Source of the DNA: Nocardia tengchongensis
GTDB taxonomy: Bacteria > Actinomycetota > Actinomycetes > Mycobacteriales > Mycobacteriaceae
Reading direction: 5' to 3'
Length of the DNA: 64,000 nucleotides
Assembly (NCBI RefSeq): GCF_018362975.1
Contig: NZ_CP074371.1
Span: forward strand, 5,580,001-5,644,000
The notes beneath the pieces were generated by a model. It made no database searches and was not told the DNA's origin. It saw only the letters and a list, made by a program, of their open reading frames with translations. Within the stretch, counting starts at the first letter, position 1, and the number at the start of each line of letters is the position of its first letter. The translations under genes were made by a program, and so were the position numbers. Below, piece by piece: positions 45,632-54,413 of the stretch.

Positions 45632-47824
45632 ATGAACAGCGCGCACCGGAACACCCGGGTCGCCGAAATCGACTGGCCGACGCTGGAGCACGCCTACGGC
45701 GACGCGAGCGATATGCCCGGCTGGATCGAGGGGCTGGGCGACGCCGAGAAGGTTGAGGAGTCGCTGCATGAGTTGTGGGGTGCGGTATTGCATCAAGGCA
45801 CCCTTTACGACTCGACCGCGCCCGCGATGACATCGATCGCGGCCGCGCTCGGTGCGCGGCAGACAGCGGATGCGGAGAACACGGCTTGGTTACTGCTGAT
45901 GTTCGCCGACGCGGTACGTGACTACGAACAGGTCGGCCTGGAGGACCCCGAGACGGTCGCCCTCGTCCGGTCAGCCCGCGAATCGTTGATCGGGATAGCA
46001 CAACTGGTGCGGCCACTGATCTCCGACGACGGCCCTGAGGCAGCGGCAGCGGCACTACTGCAAGCCGCCGCGCATACGCACCCTTGCGCCCAGCGAACGG
46101 TCCATTCCGCGGCTCTCGATGCGCTCGCGGCGCGGGCCGGGTCGCGGCCCGCGGGATACGTCGAACAGGCCTGCGTCGCCGCGCTCACCACGCTCGGGGC
46201 CGATGTCTCCCCGGCGCTCGCCGACGGGGATCCCGGCCTGGCGATGGCGGCGACGCTGGCGCGGATCGCGGTCGGGGGCAACCAGACCCGCGACCTCGAT
46301 GCGCTGGTCACAGGGTGGGAACTCGCGGTCGAGGTCGTGCCGAACATCGCGTTCGGCGTCAGCACCCTCCCGGAATGGTTGAGCGCGGTCAACTCCGGCG
46401 CGGCGGCTCACGTACTGGCGGCGTTGCCGGTGCCGGACGAGGCGGCGATTTCCGGGCTCGTCGACGTCGTCATCGGGTCGCGGAGCAATGCGGCAGCGGC
46501 GGTTCGCCGTTTGCTGGCTGTCGCGGCGCTGCCGGGCACCGAGCCGGAAACGATGATCGCGGCACTGCGCCAATGTCCGCCGACACCCGAGGTGTGTGAC
46601 GCGCTCGTCGCCCTCGCCGAGCAGGTGACCGACGGTGGCACCGCAACCATCGGATCGAGCGCCTTCGACACCGATGCTCGCTCGGACGCAGCGTTCGCGC
46701 TGCTACGCGCCGGTGACGGACGATGGTCTCGCCCGATGGCTCAGGCCCTGCTCACCAACCCCGCCGCGCGCGGACTCATCGTGGCTACCTCGGTGTCGGG
46801 ACGATCCGCGCTCGGCCATGCGCTCATCCGTGAGCATGCACCCTCCGCAACCATGCTCGTCGCTGCAATCCTGCAGGCGCTGCGGCGGGATCCGCCCGCC
46901 GATCCGTCGCGCGACGGCGCCGGCCATCTCGTCACGCTGCTCGCCTCCTGGCCCGCTGAGACCGTTGTCGGCGCGCTGCCCCAGGTCCGGGAGCTGCTGG
47001 GGGTCGCACCGAAGGCGGTGGCAGACGCGCTCACGGCGTGGGGTGACACCGCGAGCATCGACCGTCTCCGTGAAGCGGGCGGCAGTGGCGACGCCGCGGT
47101 ATTGCTCGCGGTCGCACGGTTGACGATGGACCGCGACGACTTCCATCGCGTCCTCGACGCCGACCTCCGGTATATGGAATCCGCGGTGCTCGAGCTCTGG
47201 GCTGACCACACCGATCCCCGCTTCCTCGACTGGTGTCGCAGCCTTGTCGGCACCGACCCCGCGGCCGGCGTGTATCAGCGAGGCGACCAGCTCACCGCAC
47301 TGCGCATCCTCGCCGAGGCCGACTCGGGTGCAGCCGTGACCGGTTGGCCGGTGCTGCGCAGCCTCATCGACGCCGGAACCGAACCGATCGAGGACGCCAT
47401 CCGTCTCGCGCTCGATTGGCGTGCGCAGCGTCTACTTCCGCCCGAGGCGCACACCGACTTCGAGGCGCTGCTCGCCGACCTGGTCGTCACCGACCGCACG
47501 AATTACAGCGGCCCGCTCGTCAAGACCGGCGTTGCCGCCGCGATCGCACTCCTCGACCTCGGACTGCCCTTGCCAGGCACGCCCGCACGCGTTGCGAAGC
47601 TCGTGGCACGCGCCGTCACTGACGAATGGGCGCGCGACCTCGGCCTCCGGCTCGCCGAACGGCTCACGGTCACATCGGCACCGGTCCGTCGCGCCGTCGC
47701 GAAGAAACTTCGCTCTCTGGTCGACCGCGACGAGCGCTTCGACTCCACCGGCGACATCGCCGTCGAGGATGAACGGGCACTCGCCCGGCTGCGCCCGATC
47801 CTGCACGACCTGGAGGCCGGCTGA
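45632..47824 (+). CDS. Large HEAT-like helical-repeat protein of unknown function (730 aa)
   Basis: The N-terminus (DWPTLEHAYGDASDMPGWIE, then LHELWGAVLHQGTLYDSTAP) matches the opening of HEAT-repeat proteins that often sit near polymorphic-toxin loci. The remainder is Ala/Leu-rich helical hairpins throughout with no membrane segment, signal peptide or catalytic motif. Length is unusual. AAGGAGA lies 4 nt before the ATG. A role as an immunity protein or scaffold is possible but nothing in the neighbourhood (protease, hydrolase) is a recognised toxin. Codon use is normal for the window. Confidence 0.75.
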   Translation: MNSAHRNTRVAEIDWPTLEHAYGDASDMPGWIEGLGDAEKVEESLHELWGAVLHQGTLYDSTAPAMTSIAAALGARQTADAENTAWLLLMFADAVRDYEQVGLEDPETVALVRSARESLIGIAQLVRPLISDDGPEAAAAALLQAAAHTHPCAQRTVHSAALDALAARAGSRPAGYVEQACVAALTTLGADVSPALADGDPGLAMAATLARIAVGGNQTRDLDALVTGWELAVEVVPNIAFGVSTLPEWLSAVNSGAAAHVLAALPVPDEAAISGLVDVVIGSRSNAAAAVRRLLAVAALPGTEPETMIAALRQCPPTPEVCDALVALAEQVTDGGTATIGSSAFDTDARSDAAFALLRAGDGRWSRPMAQALLTNPAARGLIVATSVSGRSALGHALIREHAPSATMLVAAILQALRRDPPADPSRDGAGHLVTLLASWPAETVVGALPQVRELLGVAPKAVADALTAWGDTASIDRLREAGGSGDAAVLLAVARLTMDRDDFHRVLDADLRYMESAVLELWADHTDPRFLDWCRSLVGTDPAAGVYQRGDQLTALRILAEADSGAAVTGWPVLRSLIDAGTEPIEDAIRLALDWRAQRLLPPEAHTDFEALLADLVVTDRTNYSGPLVKTGVAAAIALLDLGLPLPGTPARVAKLVARAVTDEWARDLGLRLAERLTVTSAPVRRAVAKKLRSLVDRDERFDSTGDIAVEDERALARLRPILHDLEAG

Positions 47825-47899
47825 GTCGATCGGCCGACCGACAGGCAGTGTGGAAATTGGTCGACACCGCGGTGGGCCCGTTTAGATTGGTGACTTCGA

Positions 47900-49267
47900 T
47901 TGCGACGAAACGACCATCACCGAGGCAGGTGCGAGATCGCAGCCACATCGGAGGAATCGGCGACACCGGCGACCACACGCCGTAGGCGGCGGGTCGTGCT
48001 GGGTGTGGCGGTCATCGTGGTCGGGATCGTCGTGGCGATCGTCCTCGGAGTGCTCGCGACTGGCGTGGTGGCGTACCTCGTGGCCGGCCCGGCGCTTTTC
48101 CTCGGCGCCGGCCTGGTGGTCGCGGTCGGCGTGTGCTTCTTGCTGAGCAGGTGGGGATTCCGGTTGTCAGGAGTGCGGCGGGCGACGTCGTGTGCGGCCG
48201 GGCTGACCGCCGCGGTCGGCGTGGCGATCGTCGCGCTGGCGGCCATGACGATCCTCGACCCCTTCCCCGTCCAGCCGAAAGCCGATGCGCCGAAGGACGT
48301 CCAGTACTGGGAGCTGCCCACCGGGTCCCGTATCGCCTACGTCCATGCGGCCGCCACAGCGGGCCCGGTGCGGAAGCCGCCGGTGATCTTCGTCCATGGC
48401 GGCCCGGGGACCCCGGGTGAGGGAATCCCGACCGGCGGCGCCGAACTCGCGGCCCGCGGATTCGACGTCTACGCCTACGACCAGGTGGGTGCGGGCCGCT
48501 CGACCCGGCTCGGCGATGTCACCGAGTACACCGTGCAACGCCAGGTCGACGATCTCGAAGCGATCCGGAACCAGCTCGGCGCAGAGCAACTCATCCTCGT
48601 CGGACGGTCCTGGGGCGGCTCGCTGACCGCGCAGTACATCGCGGCCCACCCGGATAATGTCGCGAAGGCCGTGTTCGTCGCGCCCGGCGCGATCTGGCCG
48701 TCGGCCTTTCCCGACGGGGTCGGTGAGCCGTGGAATGCGATGAATCCTGCGCAGCAGGCCCGCTACGACGAACTGATGGACAACTCGCGCATCCTGGCCC
48801 TGTCGTTGCTGATGGGCGTGAACCCCGAAGCCGCGCACGCGTTCGTCCCGGACGCCGAGGCCGACTCCTGGATGCACGAGGTGGCCCTGACCGGCCGCGA
48901 CGGGGCCTCGTGCTCGCACGACATCACCGCGCCGCCGCACGACAACCTTCAGGGCTTCTACGTGAATCAGATGACGACAAAGGATTTCGCGTCCATCACC
49001 GATCCCCGGCCGGCGCTGCGGAACGCGCGGGTTCCGGCCCTGGTGATGGCGGCGCAATGCGACTTCCTGCACTGGCCGGTCAGCCGCGAATACCGCGACA
49101 CCCTGCCCAACGCGACGCTCGTCGACATTCAGGGTGCGGGCCATGCGGTCTCGACCGACCAGCCTCAGCTGTTCGCGCAACTGCTCGAGACCTTCCTCGA
49201 CGATCAGCCGCTTCCGGTGCCCGCCTACACCTCCATGGACCCGCCGCCTGGGCGCTGGACCAACTGA
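47900..49267 (+). CDS. Membrane-anchored alpha/beta hydrolase, proline iminopeptidase-like
   Basis: About 95 N-terminal residues form three hydrophobic segments after a run of arginines (ATTRRRRRVVLGVAVIVVGI and following). The rest is an alpha/beta hydrolase with the HGGPG oxyanion motif of prolyl iminopeptidases, the elbow GRSWGG, Asp in MAAQCDFLHWP and His in QGAGHAVST. Such proteins hydrolyse small peptides or esters at the membrane. The start is uncertain: TTG 47900 is the furthest in-frame start before a stop, while a GTG at 47996 would remove the first 32 residues. Confidence 0.78.
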   Translation: MRRNDHHRGRCEIAATSEESATPATTRRRRRVVLGVAVIVVGIVVAIVLGVLATGVVAYLVAGPALFLGAGLVVAVGVCFLLSRWGFRLSGVRRATSCAAGLTAAVGVAIVALAAMTILDPFPVQPKADAPKDVQYWELPTGSRIAYVHAAATAGPVRKPPVIFVHGGPGTPGEGIPTGGAELAARGFDVYAYDQVGAGRSTRLGDVTEYTVQRQVDDLEAIRNQLGAEQLILVGRSWGGSLTAQYIAAHPDNVAKAVFVAPGAIWPSAFPDGVGEPWNAMNPAQQARYDELMDNSRILALSLLMGVNPEAAHAFVPDAEADSWMHEVALTGRDGASCSHDITAPPHDNLQGFYVNQMTTKDFASITDPRPALRNARVPALVMAAQCDFLHWPVSREYRDTLPNATLVDIQGAGHAVSTDQPQLFAQLLETFLDDQPLPVPAYTSMDPPPGRWTN

Positions 49268-49270
49268 GCC

Positions 49271-50758
49271 TCAGACCTTCGACGCCGATTGGTCGAAGGT
49301 GAAGACGCCCGACGGGTCGTAATGTTTCGCGATACCGCGCAGACGGGACGCGTTGTCGCCGTAATAGGCGCTCGCCCAATCGGACAGGCCGGGATCGATG
49401 TAGTTCACGAAGGCCGTATTCCCCGTCAGCTTGCCGAGGCCGTCGCGCATGTCGTTCACCGCCGCCCGCGCTTCCGGAGTCGTGGCGCCGACATAAATCT
49501 GCGCGGTGGCCAATGCTCCTCGATACGGGAAGGCCGTGTCTTTCGGGCCGATTCGCGCCGGTGCGCCGGACAGGCTGTCCAGCAGAATATCCATACCGGT
49601 TCGCCCGGTGAGCAATGCGGTCAGGCGGCTCGGGTCCGACAACGGTTTCGTCAGTATGCGCGAGGAGGCGGTGAACGACTCTCGGCCGAGCACTCCCCCG
49701 CCATTCCAGTCCGGCCGGCACTGCTCCACCGAATAATTCGCGCAGCCACCGAAATACATCATCGCCGATAGGTAATCCTTGGATAGCGAATACCGGTTGG
49801 CCGGTTGCGTCCTGGTGGCCGCGACCAACTTGTCGACCAGAGCATTCATATTGCTTTCGGATCCGACATAGCAGCCATTGATCCGGCACGTCGGCGGGCT
49901 CCCGGCGGAAATGCCGAGGGTAGACCAGAATTCGTCCGGTGCGGAAGCGGTGAACGACTGCCAGGCCCCGAGCACCTCGGTCAGCGACCCGGCCGGGAAT
50001 CGCACCTGGAACACGGCCAGTTGGGGCGCCGCGACCGTCTTGAAGGTGAAGGAGGTGACGATGCCGAAGTTTCCGCCGCCGCCACCGCGCAGCGCCCAGA
50101 ACAGGTCGGGTTCGGAGGTCGCCGAGGCCGTGCGCACCGTCCCGTCGGCGGTGACGACCTGCGCCGAAATCAGGTTGTCGCACGTCAATCCGTACTTGCC
50201 GGTCAGCACGCCGATACCGCCGCCGAGGGTCAGGCCGGCGATCCCCACCGTCGGGCAGGAACCCGCGGGCAGGCAGCGACCGGCCTTCGCCAGAGCGGAG
50301 TACACGTCCATCAGTCGGGCGCCCGCACCGATGATCGCGGTCCCGTCCGGTTTCACCTCGACACCGTTCATCGCCCCGAGGTCGACGACCAGGCCATTGT
50401 CCGGTGTCGAATAGCCGCCGTAGCTGTGCCCGCCGCTGCGCGCGGCGACCCGGATCCGCGCGCTCGCCGCGGCGTTCACGCAGGCCTGCACATCGGAGGC
50501 GTTCGCGGCCTGCGCGACAGCGGCGGGCGTGCGGGTGTCGAATATGGGGTTGTAGGCCAGTTTGGCTGTCCCGTAACCGGAATCGGCCGGCAGATGCAAC
50601 GGCCCCGCGAGCCGTTGCCGTAGCCCTGCCCAATCCACCTGGCCCGCAGGTGTTTCAGCACGAGGCTCGGCCGGCACACAACCGGTGACCGGACCCAGCG
50701 CGGCCAGCCCGAGACCGAGCCCGGTCGCGCGCAACAGATTCCGCCTATCGATCGCCAT
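49271..50758 (-). CDS. Exported BBE-type flavo-lipoprotein oxidase, probably bicovalent FAD
   Basis: The 495-residue FAD-linked oxidase belongs to the berberine-bridge-enzyme family. It begins MAIDRRNLLRATGLGLGLAA with a twin arginine, and a lipobox GPVTGC follows, so Tat export and lipid anchoring are predicted. Both residues that link FAD covalently are present: His in RSGGHSYGGYS and Cys in GSCPTVGIAGL. The C-terminal BBE segment is NYIDPGLSDWASAYYGDN. Substrates are sugars, alcohols or alkaloid-like compounds. GGAGGT lies 8 nt before the ATG. Its end contains a hairpin that may terminate the convergent hydrolase. Confidence 0.88.
   Translation of the reverse strand: MAIDRRNLLRATGLGLGLAALGPVTGCVPAEPRAETPAGQVDWAGLRQRLAGPLHLPADSGYGTAKLAYNPIFDTRTPAAVAQAANASDVQACVNAAASARIRVAARSGGHSYGGYSTPDNGLVVDLGAMNGVEVKPDGTAIIGAGARLMDVYSALAKAGRCLPAGSCPTVGIAGLTLGGGIGVLTGKYGLTCDNLISAQVVTADGTVRTASATSEPDLFWALRGGGGGNFGIVTSFTFKTVAAPQLAVFQVRFPAGSLTEVLGAWQSFTASAPDEFWSTLGISAGSPPTCRINGCYVGSESNMNALVDKLVAATRTQPANRYSLSKDYLSAMMYFGGCANYSVEQCRPDWNGGGVLGRESFTASSRILTKPLSDPSRLTALLTGRTGMDILLDSLSGAPARIGPKDTAFPYRGALATAQIYVGATTPEARAAVNDMRDGLGKLTGNTAFVNYIDPGLSDWASAYYGDNASRLRGIAKHYDPSGVFTFDQSASKV
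49275..49300. terminator. Hairpin at the convergent ends of hydrolase and flavo-lipoprotein genes
   Basis: Arms ACCTTCGAC (49275-49283) and GTCGAAGGT (49292-49300) enclose 8 nt inside the last codons of the oxidase gene. The two stop codons are 3 nt apart, so this is the only available terminator. Confidence 0.5.
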
Positions 50759-50849
50759 GACGGCGCACCTCCCCCGAGGTCGCGCCCGACGCAGCCGGGC
50801 GCACACGAACCACTCAACGGTTCGTTATCGCGCTCCGGAACGGAAGCGT

Positions 50850-51446
50850 TTACGTCAGCATGCCGTCGGCGAGGCGCGCCCAGTCCGACAGAACCTGCTT
50901 GCGACGCAAACGATCTCGGCCCACCATCTCGTCGAGCGTCGCGCCGCGGACCAGATTGATGGTGAGCCAGAAGGCGGCTTCGAGACGGTCCCGGGACACG
51001 TCGAGGCGGCGGCCGCACGCGGCGAGGAGTTCGGCGGTCAGGTCGTGCTGCACGCGCAGCATGTTGCGACGCAGTTCCTTGTCGTTGGCGATGCCGACAT
51101 ACAACTCCACCGCCGCCTTGCCGAGCTTGCCCGCGAACGGCGCGGTCACCAACTCGACCAGGACCGCCCCCGGCGACGACTCCCCCGGCAGCGTCCGCTC
51201 CCGCCGCTGCAGCGCCTCGGCCTGCCGCTGCGTCAGGTGTTCGATGGTCTGGGCGAACAATTCCTGGCGGGTGTGGAAGTGGTGCAGTTGCGCGCCGCGG
51301 GTCACCCCGGCCCGGGCGGTGATATCGGCGATGGAGGCGCTCGCGTACCCGACCTCGGCCAGGCTGTCGATGGCGGCGTCGAGCAGCAGGGCTCGGGTGC
51401 GGAGACTCTTCTCCTGATGCTTGTTCGGGGGTAGACCGGATACCAC
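50850..51446 (-). CDS. TetR family regulator of the divergent acyl-CoA dehydrogenase
   Basis: The 198-residue protein has the HTH SASIADITARAGVTRGAQLH followed by HFHTRQELFAQTIEHL. TAGACT ends 6 nt before the GTG start, so transcription is leaderless. The 74-bp divergent interval holds a 10-bp-arm inverted repeat that overlaps the acyl-CoA dehydrogenase -35 region, the normal layout for a repressor controlling both genes. Confidence 0.87.
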   Translation of the reverse strand: MVSGLPPNKHQEKSLRTRALLLDAAIDSLAEVGYASASIADITARAGVTRGAQLHHFHTRQELFAQTIEHLTQRQAEALQRRERTLPGESSPGAVLVELVTAPFAGKLGKAAVELYVGIANDKELRRNMLRVQHDLTAELLAACGRRLDVSRDRLEAAFWLTINLVRGATLDEMVGRDRLRRKQVLSDWARLADGMLT

Positions 51447-51470
51447 CTGGTCAGTCTAGCGGCCTGCCGA

Positions 51471-51496
51471 AATTGCGTGCTGCCTTGCACGCAATT
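51471..51496. promoter_or_regulatory. Inverted-repeat operator between TetR and acyl-CoA dehydrogenase
   Basis: Arms AATTGCGTGC and GCACGCAATT are perfect over 10 bp with a 6-bp spacer. The right arm overlaps TTGCAC, a -35-like box 18 bp before TACTGT, so binding would block the dehydrogenase promoter. Confidence 0.7.
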
Positions 51497-51520
51497 GGGT
51501 GTCGGTCGTACTGTGACCTC

Positions 51521-52663
51521 ATGCCCGTCGATCGCCTGCTGCCCACGTCCGAAGCCCGCGACCTCATCGAGCTCACCCGCGATATCGCGGACAAGGTGCT
51601 CGAGCCGATCGTCGCCGAGTACGAGAAGCAGGAGCGCTATCCCGACGAAGCGTTCCGGGCGCTCGGCGCGGCGGGGCTGCTGAGCCTGCCGTATCCCGAG
51701 GAGTTCGGCGGCGGCGGTCAGCCTTACGAGGTGTACCTCCAGGTGCTCGAGGAGCTGGGCGCGCGATGGGCCGCGGTCGCGGTCGCGGTGAGCGTGCACA
51801 GCCTGTCGTGCCATCCGCTGTTCGCCTACGGTACCGACGAGCAGAAGCAGCGGTGGCTGCCGGAGATGCTGTCGGGCAACCTCATCGGCGCCTACAGCCT
51901 CTCGGAGTCGCATGCCGGGTCCGACGCGGCCGCACTGCGCTGCCGGGCCACCGAGACCGAGGGCGGCTACCGGATCACCGGCACCAAGGCGTGGATCACC
52001 AACGGCGGCAAGGCCGACTACTACACGCTGTTCGCCCGCACCGGTGAAGGCTCGCGCGGCATCTCCAGCTTCCTGGTGCCCGCCGACACCGAGGGCCTGA
52101 CCTTCGGCAAGCCAGAGGAGAAGATGGGCCTGCGTGCGGTCCCCACCACGACCGCCGCCTACGACGACGCGTTCCTGCCCGCCGAACGCCTGATCGGCGC
52201 ACCGGGCCAGGGCCTTTCGATCGCCTTCAGCGCCCTGGACTCCGGCCGGCTCGGCATCGCCGCCGTGGCCACCGGCATCGCCCAGCGCGCCCTCGACGAC
52301 GCCGTCGCCTACGCCAAGCAGCGAGAAGCCTTCGGCCGCGCCATCATCGACCATCAGGGCCTGGGCTTCGTTCTCGCCGACATGGCCGCCGCCGTGGACT
52401 CCGCCCGCGCCACCTACCTCGACGCCGCCCGCCGCCGCGACGCCGGCCTCCCCTACTCCCGCCAGGCCAGCGTGGCCAAGCTGGTGGCCACCGACGCCGC
52501 CATGAAGGTCACCACCGACGCCGTACAGGTCTTCGGCGGCTACGGCTACACCCAGGACTTCCCCGTCGAGCGCTACATGCGCGAAGCCAAGATCACCCAG
52601 ATCTTCGAGGGCACCAACCAGATTCAGCGCCTGGTCATCGCGCGGTCGCTCGCCACCGACTGA
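51521..52663 (+). CDS. Acyl-CoA dehydrogenase
   Basis: The 380-residue FAD enzyme oxidises acyl-CoA at the alpha-beta position. Signatures: SLSESHAGSDAAALRC and KAWITNGGKADYYTLFA (FAD and substrate), YAKQREAFGRAIIDHQ, and the C-terminal QVFGGYGYTQDFPVERYMREAKITQIFEGTNQIQ region, in which the Glu of IFEGT is the catalytic base position. It is of standard length. TACTGT ends 6 nt before the ATG (leaderless) and the TetR operator covers the -35 box. Chain-length specificity is unknown. Confidence 0.92.
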   Translation: MPVDRLLPTSEARDLIELTRDIADKVLEPIVAEYEKQERYPDEAFRALGAAGLLSLPYPEEFGGGGQPYEVYLQVLEELGARWAAVAVAVSVHSLSCHPLFAYGTDEQKQRWLPEMLSGNLIGAYSLSESHAGSDAAALRCRATETEGGYRITGTKAWITNGGKADYYTLFARTGEGSRGISSFLVPADTEGLTFGKPEEKMGLRAVPTTTAAYDDAFLPAERLIGAPGQGLSIAFSALDSGRLGIAAVATGIAQRALDDAVAYAKQREAFGRAIIDHQGLGFVLADMAAAVDSARATYLDAARRRDAGLPYSRQASVAKLVATDAAMKVTTDAVQVFGGYGYTQDFPVERYMREAKITQIFEGTNQIQRLVIARSLATD

Positions 52664-52682
52664 CCATCGCGGGCGCGGCAGG

Positions 52683-52726
52683 CGTCAGCCGTCCCGCGCG
52701 GCGAATGCTGCGTGAGACGGCTGACG
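52683..52726. terminator. Terminator hairpin between convergent genes
   Basis: Arms CGTCAGCCGTC (52683-52693) and GACGGCTGACG (52716-52726) are perfect over 11 bp, between the acyl-CoA dehydrogenase stop and the stop of the small secreted protein gene. Confidence 0.6.
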
Positions 52727-52732
52727 AGGTGC

Positions 52733-53089
52733 TCAGCAACTACCGAATTGACACCACCAGGGCGTCTGTTGACGGTTCTGGTTTCCGTTCCAGTTGTTGT
52801 TGTTCCAGTTGTTGTCGTAGTCGCGATGCCAGCGCCAGTCGTTGTCGCGCCACTCCCAGTGGCCGCGATTGTTGTCGCAGTCGCTGTTCTGCCAGCGGCC
52901 CCGCTCCTGTTGCCAACCCGACTGGCCGGTGTGATCGCAGTCCCGGTACCAGCCGTTGTCGTTGTCCGCCAACGTCAGCGGCTCGGCCAGGGCGGGCCCG
53001 GCGAAGCCGATCGGCAGGACGACGAGCGCGCCGAGGACGAACGCCCGGGCCAGCCGGTGTCGTGTGGATGTGTGCTCGGAGATTGTCAT
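52733..53089 (-). CDS. Small secreted Asn/Trp-rich protein (118 aa)
   Basis: No family is recognised. A signal peptide (RLARAFVLGALVVLPIGFAG, cleavage near ALA|E) precedes a mature ~80-residue chain extremely rich in Asn, Trp, Asp and Gln (WEWRDNDWRWHRDYDNNW, then NNNNWNGNQNRQQ), with four cysteines (RDCD, SDCDN, WWCQFGSC) that could pair. ATG 53089 is preferred to 53095 because GAGGT lies 6 nt before it. Asn codons are mostly AAC and make a repetitive GTT/TTG pattern on the plus strand. Confidence 0.7.
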   Translation of the reverse strand: MTISEHTSTRHRLARAFVLGALVVLPIGFAGPALAEPLTLADNDNGWYRDCDHTGQSGWQQERGRWQNSDCDNNRGHWEWRDNDWRWHRDYDNNWNNNNWNGNQNRQQTPWWCQFGSC

Positions 53090-53294
53090 GGCCATACCTC
53101 AGTTCGGCACGGCCATAAAGGCGTCAGGAAGGTGCATCCTCGACCGACGTGGCAACCACGCACACTGCGCTCTACTGGCGGATTCGTGACCGTGGCAGAG
53201 GATCCGGGGGCGCTGTTCGTGGCCCACGGAAGATCGATGCTCGGTCCGTCCTCAGTGTAGACCCGCCGCCCGGCCCGAAAAAGGGCTCGGACAA

Positions 53295-53329
53295 AGGGTC
53301 TCACCGGGGCGTATGCCCGATGAGACCCT
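53295..53329 (-). terminator. Terminator of the msrB-msrA operon
   Basis: Arms AGGGTCTCA and TGAGACCCT enclose a second GGGC/GCCC stem. Read on the minus strand the hairpin is followed by TTTGTCCG and then a CCCTTTTTC tract. Confidence 0.7.
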
Positions 53330-53338
53330 CCACCGTTC

Positions 53339-53851
53339 TTACGCCGTGGCCTCGCGCTTGGGCAGCTTCCAGCCCGGGCGCGGGAAGTGGCAGGTGTAGC
53401 CGGTCGGGTAGCGGACCAGGTAGTCCTGGTGCTCGGGCTCGGCGTCCCAGAACGCGCTCGCCGGGGTCACCTCGGTGACCACCTTGCCCGGCCACAGGCG
53501 CGAGGCGTCCACGTCGGCGATGGTGTCCTCGGCGACCCGCTTCTGCTCGTCATCGAGGTAGAAGATGGCGGAGCGGTAGCTCGAGCCGATGTCGTTGCCC
53601 TGCCGATCCTTGGTGCTCGGATCGTGGATCTGGAAGAAGAACTCCAGCAGCGCACGGTAATCGGTCTGCGCCGGGTCGTAGACGATCTCGACGGCTTCGG
53701 CGTGCCCGGGGTGATTGCGATAGGTCGGGTTGTCGTTGCGCCCGCCCGTGTAGCCCACCCGGGTGTCGAGCACGCCCGGCTGCCGCCGGATCAAGTCCTG
53801 CATGCCCCAGAAACACCCGCCGGCCAGGATTGCCTTCTGCGTGTCGGTCAC
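53339..53851 (-). CDS. msrA: Peptide methionine (S)-S-oxide reductase
   Basis: The 170-residue enzyme reduces methionine-S-sulfoxide in proteins. The catalytic cysteine lies in [11 protein letters not shown], with SYRSAIFYL and HQDYLVRYP completing the site; resolving cysteine YTCHF is near the C-terminus. The GTG start overlaps the msrB stop (GTGA), so the two are co-translated. Confidence 0.93.
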   Translation of the reverse strand: MTDTQKAILAGGCFWGMQDLIRRQPGVLDTRVGYTGGRNDNPTYRNHPGHAEAVEIVYDPAQTDYRALLEFFFQIHDPSTKDRQGNDIGSSYRSAIFYLDDEQKRVAEDTIADVDASRLWPGKVVTEVTPASAFWDAEPEHQDYLVRYPTGYTCHFPRPGWKLPKREATA

Positions 53852-54303
53852 GCTTCCTCCTTCGTGAACAGTGCCTTGTACTGCCCGTAACCCTCGGCCT
53901 CGAGATCGTCGAGGTGCACGAACCGCAGCGACGCCGAGTTGATGCAGTAGCGCAGCCCGCCAGCGTCGCGCGGCCCGTCGGTGAACACGTGCCCCAGATG
54001 GCTGTTGCCGTGCACCGACCGCACCTCGGTGCGAATCATGAAATGGCTGACGTCGCGCTTCTCGGCCACATTCGCCGCGTCGAGCGGCTTGGTGAAACTC
54101 GGCCACCCCGATCCGCTGTCGAACTTGTCCGTCGACGCGAACAACGGCTCCCCGGACACCACATCCACATAGATACCAGGCTCATGGTTGTCCCAGTACT
54201 CGCCGGTGAACGCGCGCTCGGTGCCGTTCTCCTGGGTGACCGAATACTGCTCGGGCGACAGTGCCGCCACCGCCGCCGGATTCCGGTTGTACTCCCGTGC
54301 CAC
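53848..54303 (-). CDS. msrB: Peptide methionine (R)-S-oxide reductase
   Basis: The 151-residue enzyme reduces the R-sulfoxide. Visible: [30 protein letters not shown] and the catalytic cysteine in [10 protein letters not shown]. The zinc-binding CxxC pairs found in many MsrB proteins are absent, as in the zinc-free group. GTG 54303 is chosen because AAGGAGGT lies 6 nt upstream. First gene of msrB-msrA. Confidence 0.93.
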   Translation of the reverse strand: MAREYNRNPAAVAALSPEQYSVTQENGTERAFTGEYWDNHEPGIYVDVVSGEPLFASTDKFDSGSGWPSFTKPLDAANVAEKRDVSHFMIRTEVRSVHGNSHLGHVFTDGPRDAGGLRYCINSASLRFVHLDDLEAEGYGQYKALFTKEEA

Positions 54304-54413
54304 ATGACCTCCTTGGTAGGCCCCAGCTACAACCCACCCTGCCCGACGGAAAGTCCGTTCGCGAGCCCGCGTCATACTTCTGTCACCTTTACCCGCCGGG
54401 CATACTCACCACA

